A stretch of 41,104 bases of DNA from a virus: IMG/VR virus record IMGVR_UViG_3300042301_002368, positions 1-41,104 of that record. One strand, written 5' to 3'. The notes beneath the pieces were generated by a model. The model saw nothing but the letters and a program-made list of their open reading frames with translations. It was not told where the DNA came from and made no database searches. A program made the position numbers and the translations under genes. The first letter of the stretch is position 1; each line of letters begins with the position of its first letter. Shown here piece by piece: positions 32,108 to 38,811 of this stretch.

Positions 32108-32186
32108 CGTAGCTTTGGCGGTTGCACTGACGGGATGCACCACCAACGGAATCAAACCACCTCCCATCGAATATGCTACTCCGTAA
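32070..32186 (+). CDS. 38-residue lipoprotein, Rz1-like outer-membrane spanin candidate
   Basis: A very small gene overlapping the end of the peptidase gene by 38 bases in another frame. The product begins MKNLLRYSLFAFSVALAV and has a textbook lipobox ALTGC with Cys23, followed by a 15-residue tail containing PPP (TNGIKPPPIEYATP). A signal sequence, lipobox and short proline-containing tail are typical of Rz1-type o-spanins, which help disrupt the outer membrane at lysis and often overlap other lysis genes. This would imply a Gram-negative (two-membrane) host. Its stop is followed after one base by the next ATG. Confidence 0.75.
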   Translation: MKNLLRYSLFAFSVALAVALTGCTTNGIKPPPIEYATP

Positions 32187-32187
32187 C

Positions 32188-32424
32188 ATGCACGGGAAAT
32201 TAGTCCAGCTTATTATCGATCGTCCAAACGTAGGTCTCGCAACCTCTGGTGGCGTCACAGCAGCAGGCGTCATCAGCCTTGTTGAAGCAGCCACAAAGAT
32301 AGGAGGTTTCTTGATCGTTCTAGTAGGCTTAATAGCTGCGTGGTATAACCTTAAAGTCCAACGCCACGCAGCTAAGAAACTTGAGGAGCAGGTCAAGACC
32401 AAAGAACCTGCATCAATCGAGTAG
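32188..32424 (+). CDS. small membrane protein, holin or inner-membrane spanin candidate (78 aa)
   Basis: Contains a hydrophobic helix GGFLIVLVGLIAAWYNL preceded by a weaker one (SGGVTAAGVISLVEAATKI) and followed by a charged tail (KVQRHAAKKLEEQVKTKEP). The arrangement resembles small phage holins of the type ...GVT...L...GxxxGxxxxxxNWYxxxR. With the o-spanin-like gene just upstream, an i-spanin is the alternative, although the periplasmic coiled coil would be short. The ATG at 32188 follows the lipoprotein stop by one base; a Met at 32173 inside the preceding gene is less likely. Its 3' end overlaps the opposing helicase gene by 12 bases. Confidence 0.5.
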   Translation: MHGKLVQLIIDRPNVGLATSGGVTAAGVISLVEAATKIGGFLIVLVGLIAAWYNLKVQRHAAKKLEEQVKTKEPASIE

Positions 32425-33876
32425 GCTACGCGGGTCGTCTAAGACCTCATCAGCAAGGCGCTTCTTAGCACGAAGCGCCTTGACTATTTTCTCGTCAACC
32501 GTCTTGGGTATCAGTAAGTCAATGTAAGTAACATTCTTGGTTTGACCAATACGGTGATTACGGTCTTCGCTTTGAAGTCGAACGCCGAGGTTGTAATCCT
32601 GTGAGTAGTAGATGCTGTATGTTGAGTTGACCAGTGTGATACCCCTGGACCCAGCGGATGAAGTCACGAAAAATCTGCACGCGGAACTGTTCTTGAACTT
32701 CTGGATATTCTCAGGACGTTGAGCAGCACTGGTCTCCCCGTAATAGTGAACACAGCAATCTTCGCCATAAGCTTCTTTTAAAGCTTCGCAAATCATTCGA
32801 ATGTCCTGCTGAAAGTGAGCCCAGATGATTATGTTCTCAGTAGCTGGTATTTCCTCAATCACCTGAAGTAATGTCTTGATGCGGTTGCTGGGTATCAACT
32901 GTATCTTTCCGTCGTCATCTGATACGTGGCCACAGTTGATCTGGTGAAGCTTCATCATTGTCGTTAAGACTGAAGTAGAGCTAACCACTGAGCCATTCCC
33001 CAGGACCATCAGAGCTTCTTCTTTAAGACGCTCGTAAGCTTCTTCCTGTTCCTTGGTTGCTTCAACAAACCTAGTCATGTATATCTTCTCAGGCAAGTCA
33101 AGGCACTCCTGCTTCAGCAACCTGGAACTGAAAGGCTTGATCGTCTCTGTCAACTCGTCCAGATTTCTGTAGCCTACGATCTTTTCGTATGATCTAGTCC
33201 CTGCAGTCATGCGCCTTACAATAGCGTAATAGCACTTGAACTGAAGGAAGCTTGGGAATCTCATTACCCTAGGCTTAAGAAATTCACACTGAGCATACAA
33301 GTCCAATGGAGACTGGGTGATTGGAGTGCCGTCAGCAATTCTTCGATAACGACACTGATCTCCAAGTTTCTGGATGGACTTGGTTCTTGCTGCAGTTGGA
33401 TTCTTGATCGACACTGATTCGTCAACAACCAGCATCGTGTGATGATTCTTGATGAAGTTCTCAGCAACCATGTAACCTTTCTCGGTTGCCATTGCTTCGA
33501 TGTTGATTACCAGAAAGTCCAGTGTGTCGTCCTTAGCGGAGAGCACAGCCTGACATGCAGGAATGTCAGATTTCTTCATGTCGGCATTCCAGTAAGCTAC
33601 TCGATGCGGTATGTTCTCTGGCACGTGAGTTGGCAATTCTTCACGAACCCAGTTGAGAAACACGCCTTTAGGAGCTAACACAAGAACACCGTCAATCTTC
33701 CTGGTCATGAACAACCAAGCAGAAGTGTCAATGATGATCTTAGTTTTGCCTAGTCCCATCTCCCAGAAAAAGGCAAAATACTCCATGTCTCTCGACATCT
33801 TGAATTCTCTGGCTTGATGTGCGTAAGGTTTCCGTCGTGGTAGAAACTCTGGAATGGAAGTGTTTACTTTAAGCAT
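32413..33876 (-). CDS. SNF2-family helicase / translocase (487 aa)
   Basis: An SF2 ATPase of the SNF2 type. Walker A is WEMGLGKTK (38-46), the DExx box is VVDESVSIKN (151-160), motif III region is ADGTPITQSP, and the C-terminal lobe has IIIWAHFQQD, SAGSRGITL and the diagnostic LQSEDRNHRIGQ. Some phages carry such helicases, where they could remodel replication forks or remove bound proteins; the precise role is not known. The gene faces the late block, and its last 12 bases overlap the holin-like gene. A hairpin inside its 3' end (32454-32482) appears to act as terminator for late transcripts. Confidence 0.88.
   Translation of the reverse strand: MLKVNTSIPEFLPRRKPYAHQAREFKMSRDMEYFAFFWEMGLGKTKIIIDTSAWLFMTRKIDGVLVLAPKGVFLNWVREELPTHVPENIPHRVAYWNADMKKSDIPACQAVLSAKDDTLDFLVINIEAMATEKGYMVAENFIKNHHTMLVVDESVSIKNPTAARTKSIQKLGDQCRYRRIADGTPITQSPLDLYAQCEFLKPRVMRFPSFLQFKCYYAIVRRMTAGTRSYEKIVGYRNLDELTETIKPFSSRLLKQECLDLPEKIYMTRFVEATKEQEEAYERLKEEALMVLGNGSVVSSTSVLTTMMKLHQINCGHVSDDDGKIQLIPSNRIKTLLQVIEEIPATENIIIWAHFQQDIRMICEALKEAYGEDCCVHYYGETSAAQRPENIQKFKNSSACRFFVTSSAGSRGITLVNSTYSIYYSQDYNLGVRLQSEDRNHRIGQTKNVTYIDLLIPKTVDEKIVKALRAKKRLADEVLDDPRSLLD
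32454..32490 (+). terminator. late-block terminator embedded in the helicase gene
   Basis: CAAGGCGCTTC (32454-32464) pairs perfectly with GAAGCGCCTTG (32472-32482), an 11-bp stem with a 7-base loop, followed by ACTATTTTCT on the plus strand. It is 30 bases beyond the last late stop (32424) and inside the antisense coding region (codons for KALRAKKRLA). Confidence 0.7.
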
Positions 33877-33962
33877 AATTTTGAGGGTAGGTCTTGACCC
33901 TTACCGTAGGTTGATTTGCTATTTAAACAAGGTTTACAAGTGTAGATTTGCTAGTGTTCTGG
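33877..33962 (-). other. 86-base gap between the two helicase genes
   Basis: Contains a short palindrome GTTCT-gacc-AGAAC at the 5' side, AGCAAATC occurring twice, and an A/T-rich TTTAAATAG stretch. No convincing promoter boxes were seen; a weak promoter or processing site is possible. Confidence 0.3.
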
Positions 33963-35480
33963 TCAGAACTCATAGGCATATTTACTCTCTGCGGAAACAA
34001 CGTAGAGATTTTTCTTTGCTCGCGTCACGCCGACATACCAGACACGATGTTCGGAATCCATATCTTTCTCAGCTTCGTTGTGAGTTTTCCAAGACATGTC
34101 AGTGAACAGAACAACGTTGTCTGCCTCACCGCCCTTGGCTCCATGGATGGTGTTAATTCTGATTCGAGGTTCAGCCATAAGCTTCTCCTTTTTCTTCAAA
34201 GCCATGACTACGTAGTCTTGTTCTTGTTGGGTTAGCTTATCAAGAGCAACACGCCAGAGAGCGTCTGTCTGTAGTCCGTAGTTCTCCATCAAGTCGCTGA
34301 GACAAAGTCCCTGTTCATCGGGAACTTCATCCAATTTCTTCTTGCATCCCCACTTTACTCTGGTGCGGACTGACATAAAGGTATAGACTACTTTGACATG
34401 CTCTGCTCGCACGAAGTTCCCGCGTCTTAGTGTCTCCCACGTTTTGATTGCCAGAAGAGCTTCCTCCCGAATGGGCGACTGGACGCGTGAGGCGAAGAGG
34501 TGTCCGCGTTCGATGCAATGCAGAACATATCTTTCGAGGATGAATACATTTCGGGCGAGCAGGAGCCAGGTTCCTTCTGACATGTCAATCTGGTCAATGT
34601 CCTGGACAAAATGCACTCCTCCCTCTTCATCAGTTCGAGGGTGATACTCCTTGGTTCTGCGGTTACGTATCTTACTGGAAATTTTATTTGCAACAGCGTG
34701 AACTTTAGAAGGAATGCGGTAACTCTGGTTGAGCACTTCTGTCCTGTGATCGAGAGACAGAAACTGATCAACTTGAGCGCCAGCCCAATTATAGATTGCC
34801 TGATCGTCGTCACCCGCAACATAGACTTCATCGGAATTTACAGCAAGTTTCTCAACCATCTTCCACTGGATCATTGACAAGTCTTGAGCCTCGTCAACAA
34901 TCAATTTCTTGAAAGGCTTTACTTCACATCGTTCAATGAACCTGTAAAGCATGTCAGTGAAGTCCAGCTTCATGCGAACCTGCTTATACTGAGACAACAC
35001 CTGATGTAGATACTCAAGTTCACCAAACGAGACATCGTCGTCATGATACTTCCTGTAAGCTTCTTCTAAGCCTAAGCAGGTTATGCGGGAAAGATTTTCC
35101 AGAAACAGGATTCGATCACCTTTGGTGGACATCGCTCCAAAGGTTCCATCTTCATGAACCTTGTGGTTGCTAAACTCATAACCAGTAGTCTTGGAGATGT
35201 TCATGTAGTCTCCATAGGCCATGACTTCGTTCTTCTCCATTCGGAGTTCCCTGAAAGCAAACGAATGCAATGTGCGGAAATACTTAAATCCATCAGGAGG
35301 GAGACCAAACTTCTGGATAGCTCGGTCCTTAGCCTCGTCCGCAGCCTTCTTTGTAAAGGATACGTAAGCAATATCCTCTGGTTTAATGCCAGCTTGCAAA
35401 GACTCGTTTACAAGAGATAGAAGCTTGGTAGTCTTACCGGTTCCGGGAGGACCGAAGATTGTTGTGGTCTTGTGTTTCAT
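33963..35480 (-). CDS. UvrD/Rep-like superfamily 1 helicase (505 aa)
   Basis: A DNA helicase with the canonical SF1A motifs: Walker A IFGPPGTGKTTK (8-19), motif Ia YVSFTKKAADEA, Walker B LIVDEAQDLS, motif III VAGDDDQAIYNWAGA, motif IV LNQSYRIP, motif V NTIHGAKGGEADNVVL and motif VI VWYVGVTRAKKNLYVVS. It is shorter than UvrD because the 1B/2B insertions are reduced. Since no DnaB or T7 gp4-like replicative helicase is visible, it may drive fork unwinding together with the primase. Starts one base before the stop of the primase gene. Confidence 0.92.
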   Translation of the reverse strand: MKHKTTTIFGPPGTGKTTKLLSLVNESLQAGIKPEDIAYVSFTKKAADEAKDRAIQKFGLPPDGFKYFRTLHSFAFRELRMEKNEVMAYGDYMNISKTTGYEFSNHKVHEDGTFGAMSTKGDRILFLENLSRITCLGLEEAYRKYHDDDVSFGELEYLHQVLSQYKQVRMKLDFTDMLYRFIERCEVKPFKKLIVDEAQDLSMIQWKMVEKLAVNSDEVYVAGDDDQAIYNWAGAQVDQFLSLDHRTEVLNQSYRIPSKVHAVANKISSKIRNRRTKEYHPRTDEEGGVHFVQDIDQIDMSEGTWLLLARNVFILERYVLHCIERGHLFASRVQSPIREEALLAIKTWETLRRGNFVRAEHVKVVYTFMSVRTRVKWGCKKKLDEVPDEQGLCLSDLMENYGLQTDALWRVALDKLTQQEQDYVVMALKKKEKLMAEPRIRINTIHGAKGGEADNVVLFTDMSWKTHNEAEKDMDSEHRVWYVGVTRAKKNLYVVSAESKYAYEF

Positions 35481-35481
35481 G

Positions 35482-36996
35482 TTAATACGGGATGTCTCCG
35501 ACTTGCTGCTCTGGAACAGTGAATCGGAATTGGTCTGGGTTGAAATACTTAATCTTCATGACGCTACGGAACGTGCCCTTCTTGATGTTCAAGCCTTGGT
35601 GAAGCACACCATACTCACGAAGAATAGAGGTGATTTGATTGGATTTGAAGTAATTGAATCGTTTACGATCGAGGTATTGAAGAAAGTCTTGTAGTCTGAA
35701 ATGATGGAAGCCGTTGTAGTTGTAAATCTGCCCGCGTAGAAGACACTCAGGGTTTTCATCTCCAGGACGGTTGACGCAGAAGTCTTCGAGATGCTGCATC
35801 AGTTGGCCAGAAGGAGTGTTGTCTTTAGGAATCTCAACAACGTTGAGGTCTGTCATCAGGTTCATCAACAAGCCTTGCCATTGCTTGTTCTCGATCATAG
35901 GAGGTATCAGGTTTAAAGCCTCCATGCAGCGTCTTTGAAAGTGTCTGGGAGACTGAAGTTCTTCAGTCGTCAGTTCCACTCGGCCACCGTCATCGACATC
36001 AATGAACCACACTGGAGGTTCTGTGCATATCTTAGTCAAAGCACTAAGGGTTGGAAACCCACTGGACTCTCCTACGCCATACTTCCTAGTTCTGCAAAGT
36101 TTAGCGTTGCAGTGATCGCAGATTGGCTGCTTCCTGCAGGTGTAGTTGTAGTCTTTCTTATCCAGCGACCCTATGAGGGTAAGAACTTCCTTGGATGGAA
36201 GAGGCTTGGCCAGCTTGTTGTTGTATTCTTCGACCTTCTGTTTCCACTCATCAGGAAACTTCTTCTTGAAGTAGGTCGCAAAGTTGACCATACCCTGATT
36301 CCTGAAGCCTTCTTTGAGACCAAGGCTATCGATGTGTTGTAAACAGGGAGGACCGTCAGCAAACTCCTGAGACAACGGAATGTCAAAGTTCTCCAGGTCA
36401 TCCTCACTGATTTGATTCTTGTGAGCAAGTCGAATGAAGTCTACTAGAGTAAGCCTATCCTGCTCCTGAGTGATACAGAATCTTTCTGTCGCATCAGAGT
36501 TGAAGTATGGCATGTTGATCCACTGACCAACATCGCCTCTTTCCTTAAGAACTTCGACCTGTTTGGGAAATATTTCCGCTGTTCCTGAGCCAAGCACAAC
36601 CGCCATCTCTCTAAGTTTGCGCTGCATCAGAGAGGCTCGAACAAAATTCTGAGTGAAGCAATACAAGTGTGCTCCACCTGATTTGCTCCTAATCATGATA
36701 AGCGGAAGTTTGAACTTCTTTATTTTCTTGAGAAGAGCCTGATGGTCCAGTTTGTAGTCGTCGATGTCTATGGCTCCAAACCTGCACAAACTCTCAGGAT
36801 TAATGGGTATTATTCCCAGCTGAGACTTGCCGTTTAGATGCTCTGTCCAACGATCTACTGTCACTGGCTCCTTAACAGTCTTCCCTCCTCCTTTAACCTT
36901 GCCATCCTCACGGATGTCTCCGCTAAAGACAAATTTACCATGATACTCGTTGTTCCCCTCGAACAACTTCATTATGGTAGGAGCGTATTCGTTCAT
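35482..36996 (-). CDS. archaeo-eukaryotic (TOTE-type) primase (504 aa)
   Basis: Residues 70-170 show primase-polymerase motifs of the AEP superfamily: CRFGAIDIDDY with Asp77/Asp79 (motif I), RSKSGGAHLYCF with His110 (motif II), and AEIFPKQ followed by GQWINMPYF, the latter a signature of the primase domain of TOTE-type conflict systems. Further on is a cysteine cluster C-x6-C-x2-C-x4-C in YTCRKQPICDHCNAKLCRTRKYG, probably metal-binding. The C-terminal 150 residues include a small helical domain (HFRLQDFLQYLDRKRFN). It would make RNA/DNA primers for the PolA-type polymerase. No other TOTE component (nuclease-helicase fusion, for instance) is fused to it. Preceded by an 90-base gap with hairpins. 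Confidence 0.85.
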   Translation of the reverse strand: MNEYAPTIMKLFEGNNEYHGKFVFSGDIREDGKVKGGGKTVKEPVTVDRWTEHLNGKSQLGIIPINPESLCRFGAIDIDDYKLDHQALLKKIKKFKLPLIMIRSKSGGAHLYCFTQNFVRASLMQRKLREMAVVLGSGTAEIFPKQVEVLKERGDVGQWINMPYFNSDATERFCITQEQDRLTLVDFIRLAHKNQISEDDLENFDIPLSQEFADGPPCLQHIDSLGLKEGFRNQGMVNFATYFKKKFPDEWKQKVEEYNNKLAKPLPSKEVLTLIGSLDKKDYNYTCRKQPICDHCNAKLCRTRKYGVGESSGFPTLSALTKICTEPPVWFIDVDDGGRVELTTEELQSPRHFQRRCMEALNLIPPMIENKQWQGLLMNLMTDLNVVEIPKDNTPSGQLMQHLEDFCVNRPGDENPECLLRGQIYNYNGFHHFRLQDFLQYLDRKRFNYFKSNQITSILREYGVLHQGLNIKKGTFRSVMKIKYFNPDQFRFTVPEQQVGDIPY

Positions 36997-37086
36997 GAGT
37001 CCTGTTATTAAATAGTTGAAATTGGAGCCGTCTATCTTCCGGCTGTCACACCACTCAGCAGGTGACGCTACTCTGCCTAACCGATC
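36997..37086 (-). other. 90-base gap with two small hairpins
   Basis: On the minus strand, GTCACC...GGTGTGAC and then AGCCG/CGGCT (arms at 37044-37040 and 37030-37026) lie between the ssDNA-binding-like gene and the primase gene. No T-run follows, so termination is doubtful; partial attenuation or RNA processing is possible. Confidence 0.35.
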
Positions 37087-37881
37087 TTACTCCTCTTGCT
37101 CAGAGTGAGCAGGAAGAGCCAGGCTCTTGGCCATATCATTCGCCACCTTGCGAGCGTTCTGAACCATCTCAAGGTGCTGAGGAATGTTCGGGTTGAGCAT
37201 CAGGCTCACCTCGAAGTTCCAGCCATACCAGGAACCCTCGTTGTTCTTCTCAATGTCGGTCATGACATTGTAGCTGTGGGAGAACATCGGAGGAGTGACG
37301 CCGTTGATCTTGATGCTCTGCATCATGTTCAGCCAGCGACGACCGTTCTTGAGTTGGGTTGAGGTCATACCAATGATAACCTTTTCCCAGGCACCCTCGA
37401 TCTGAGCAAAGCCATAGAAGTAATGAGTCGTGATGATTTCATTGCCTTCTCCAGAACCACTTACCAGGATGTCTTTGTTCTTCTCGTTGCGCTCAGTGCG
37501 CAGGAGAATGTTCGGATCACGATGCATCTTGACAAAGCCACCGCCCGAATCACGAGTCTTGAATTCAGGGTAGAGCTTCTCTGCATAGCAGGGAATGAAC
37601 TTCAGGGGCTTGGTCTTGTCTCCCGAATAAACGATCTTGCGGGACAGGCTGTTGATGATCATACCAGGCTTGACTCCCTCGATGCGCTTCTTGGGATGGT
37701 CTTTGTGGGTCTCGTCGAATTCAGGAGAACCCTTCTGGATGATCTGGAGAAACGGAATCCCCAAATCTTCAGCCTTGGTTCCCTCGAATCCGGTCGAGGC
37801 TTCCTTCGACCAATCATAAGGCGCAACCTCAGAAGAGGGAGCGACGTTCTTGTTGTCTTCCTTACCAGTGCTCTTAGCCAT
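37087..37881 (-). CDS. putative single-stranded DNA-binding or recombination protein (264 aa)
   Basis: No firm family match. The N-terminal 25 residues are polar and disordered; then comes FEGTKAEDLGIPFLQIIQKGSPEFDE followed by VKPGMIINSLSRKIVYSGDK and a beta-rich middle (LKFIPCYAEKLYPEF, HYFYGFAQIEGAWEKVIIGMTSTQL). The C-terminus is acidic (SEQEE). This layout occurs in phage proteins annotated as ssDNA-binding and located beside primase and polymerase genes. High expression is suggested by an A/C-rich, SD-free leader with repeated CAACAA before the ATG. An alternative is a protein of unknown function in the replication complex. Confidence 0.45.
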   Translation of the reverse strand: MAKSTGKEDNKNVAPSSEVAPYDWSKEASTGFEGTKAEDLGIPFLQIIQKGSPEFDETHKDHPKKRIEGVKPGMIINSLSRKIVYSGDKTKPLKFIPCYAEKLYPEFKTRDSGGGFVKMHRDPNILLRTERNEKNKDILVSGSGEGNEIITTHYFYGFAQIEGAWEKVIIGMTSTQLKNGRRWLNMMQSIKINGVTPPMFSHSYNVMTDIEKNNEGSWYGWNFEVSLMLNPNIPQHLEMVQNARKVANDMAKSLALPAHSEQEE

Positions 37882-37916
37882 ATGCGTGTTGTATTGTTGT
37901 TTTGTTGCGTTGTTGA

Positions 37917-38438
37917 TTACTTGACTTTCGTTTGGTTAACAACGTGAACCCCAAACAAATCCATTGGAAGGGGCTTACCCGCTTCCAGACGCTGCTTGAC
38001 GAACGACTTCAGGGTCATGTGATGTATCGTTTCTTTAGCGTCGAAAATGATGCGACTCTGCTTCATGAACGTCATGAGTTTAACAGAATCTTCTAGCTCC
38101 TTGCGGCCTTTGCCGAAATCGGCAACGATCTTGGTCTTGATCATTGCGTCCTCCTCTTGCTCCTGAAGCCACTTCTTAGCGGCTTCCCAGCGTTCAGCAG
38201 AAATGGAAGCTGAATAATCCTTGGAAACTTTGACTGTTTTAATGCCCAACGACTCGTCGTCAAGTCTTATTTCGGTCAAACCCATATCCAAGAACAAGTC
38301 TGGGATGATGGTCTGATTAATCTCTTGGTGCTTCTTCTGAAGTTCAGCCAAGCGTTGTTCCGTCTGTTCGATCTCTCGCTCCACTGCAAGCATGTGCCTG
38401 CATTGAGCGGCTAGGTATTTTAATTTATCACTGCTCAT
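37917..38438 (-). CDS. hypothetical replication-cluster protein with N-terminal coiled coil (173 aa)
   Basis: Residues 15-45 form a charged coiled coil (EREIEQTEQRLAELQKKHQEI). Then follow PDLFLDMGLTEIRLDDESLGIKTVKVSKDYSASI and a helical region ERWEAAKKWLQEQEEDAMIKTKIVADFGKG, ending in a basic/hydrophobic tail (FVKQRLEAGKPLPMDLFGVHVV). This layout recurs in phage proteins next to nuclease and polymerase genes, but no function is established. Overlaps the upstream nuclease gene by 11 bases, so translation is likely coupled. Followed by a 35-base A/C-rich leader of the ssDNA-binding-like gene. Confidence 0.6.
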   Translation of the reverse strand: MSSDKLKYLAAQCRHMLAVEREIEQTEQRLAELQKKHQEINQTIIPDLFLDMGLTEIRLDDESLGIKTVKVSKDYSASISAERWEAAKKWLQEQEEDAMIKTKIVADFGKGRKELEDSVKLMTFMKQSRIIFDAKETIHHMTLKSFVKQRLEAGKPLPMDLFGVHVVNQTKVK

Positions 38439-38811
38439 GTCGGTCTTGATTTAGGTTAGCGTCAACAGCGTTCATGCTGATGACTTTTCCTGGGTGTTCA
38501 CGTATGTCTATCAGTTTATTGGGATACGGGAAATAGTATATACGAACTGATGAAGTCTCAGCTTCGTGGCGAGCCAGTAGGATTACGCGTCCGCCGTGTC
38601 GGTGTTCACGATGAGCGAACACATATTGCTCTGGTCTCACTTTGATGAAATGGTTTCCCTCAATTACCTTGAGTTCTAACCAATAGGAATGATTGTTGTA
38701 GGTGTAGTGAACATCTGGGGTTCCGCGGCCAATAGCGTTCTCAACCCTGACCGCGTTCCCCTGAAGCTTGGTCTTGAGCAAATTCCAGAACTTTGATTCC
38801 GGTCCTGTCAT
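38428..38811 (-). CDS. VRR-NUC / PD-(D/E)xK nuclease (127 aa)
   Basis: A small stand-alone nuclease of the VRR-NUC family. Glu5 in GPESKFWNLLK is the conserved N-terminal acid. RGTPDVHYTY gives Pro32-Asp33, and SYWLELKV gives Glu46-x-Lys48, the PD-(D/E)xK core; VRPEQYVFAHREHRHGGRVILLAR is the following helix and strand. Such enzymes act on branched DNA, taking a role like T7 endonuclease I. The ATG at 38811 (rather than the TTG two codons earlier) overlaps the polymerase stop as ATGA, and an AGGAGG sequence lies about 10 bases upstream, one of few good Shine-Dalgarno sites here. Confidence 0.85.
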   Translation of the reverse strand: MTGPESKFWNLLKTKLQGNAVRVENAIGRGTPDVHYTYNNHSYWLELKVIEGNHFIKVRPEQYVFAHREHRHGGRVILLARHEAETSSVRIYYFPYPNKLIDIREHPGKVISMNAVDANLNQDRHEQ

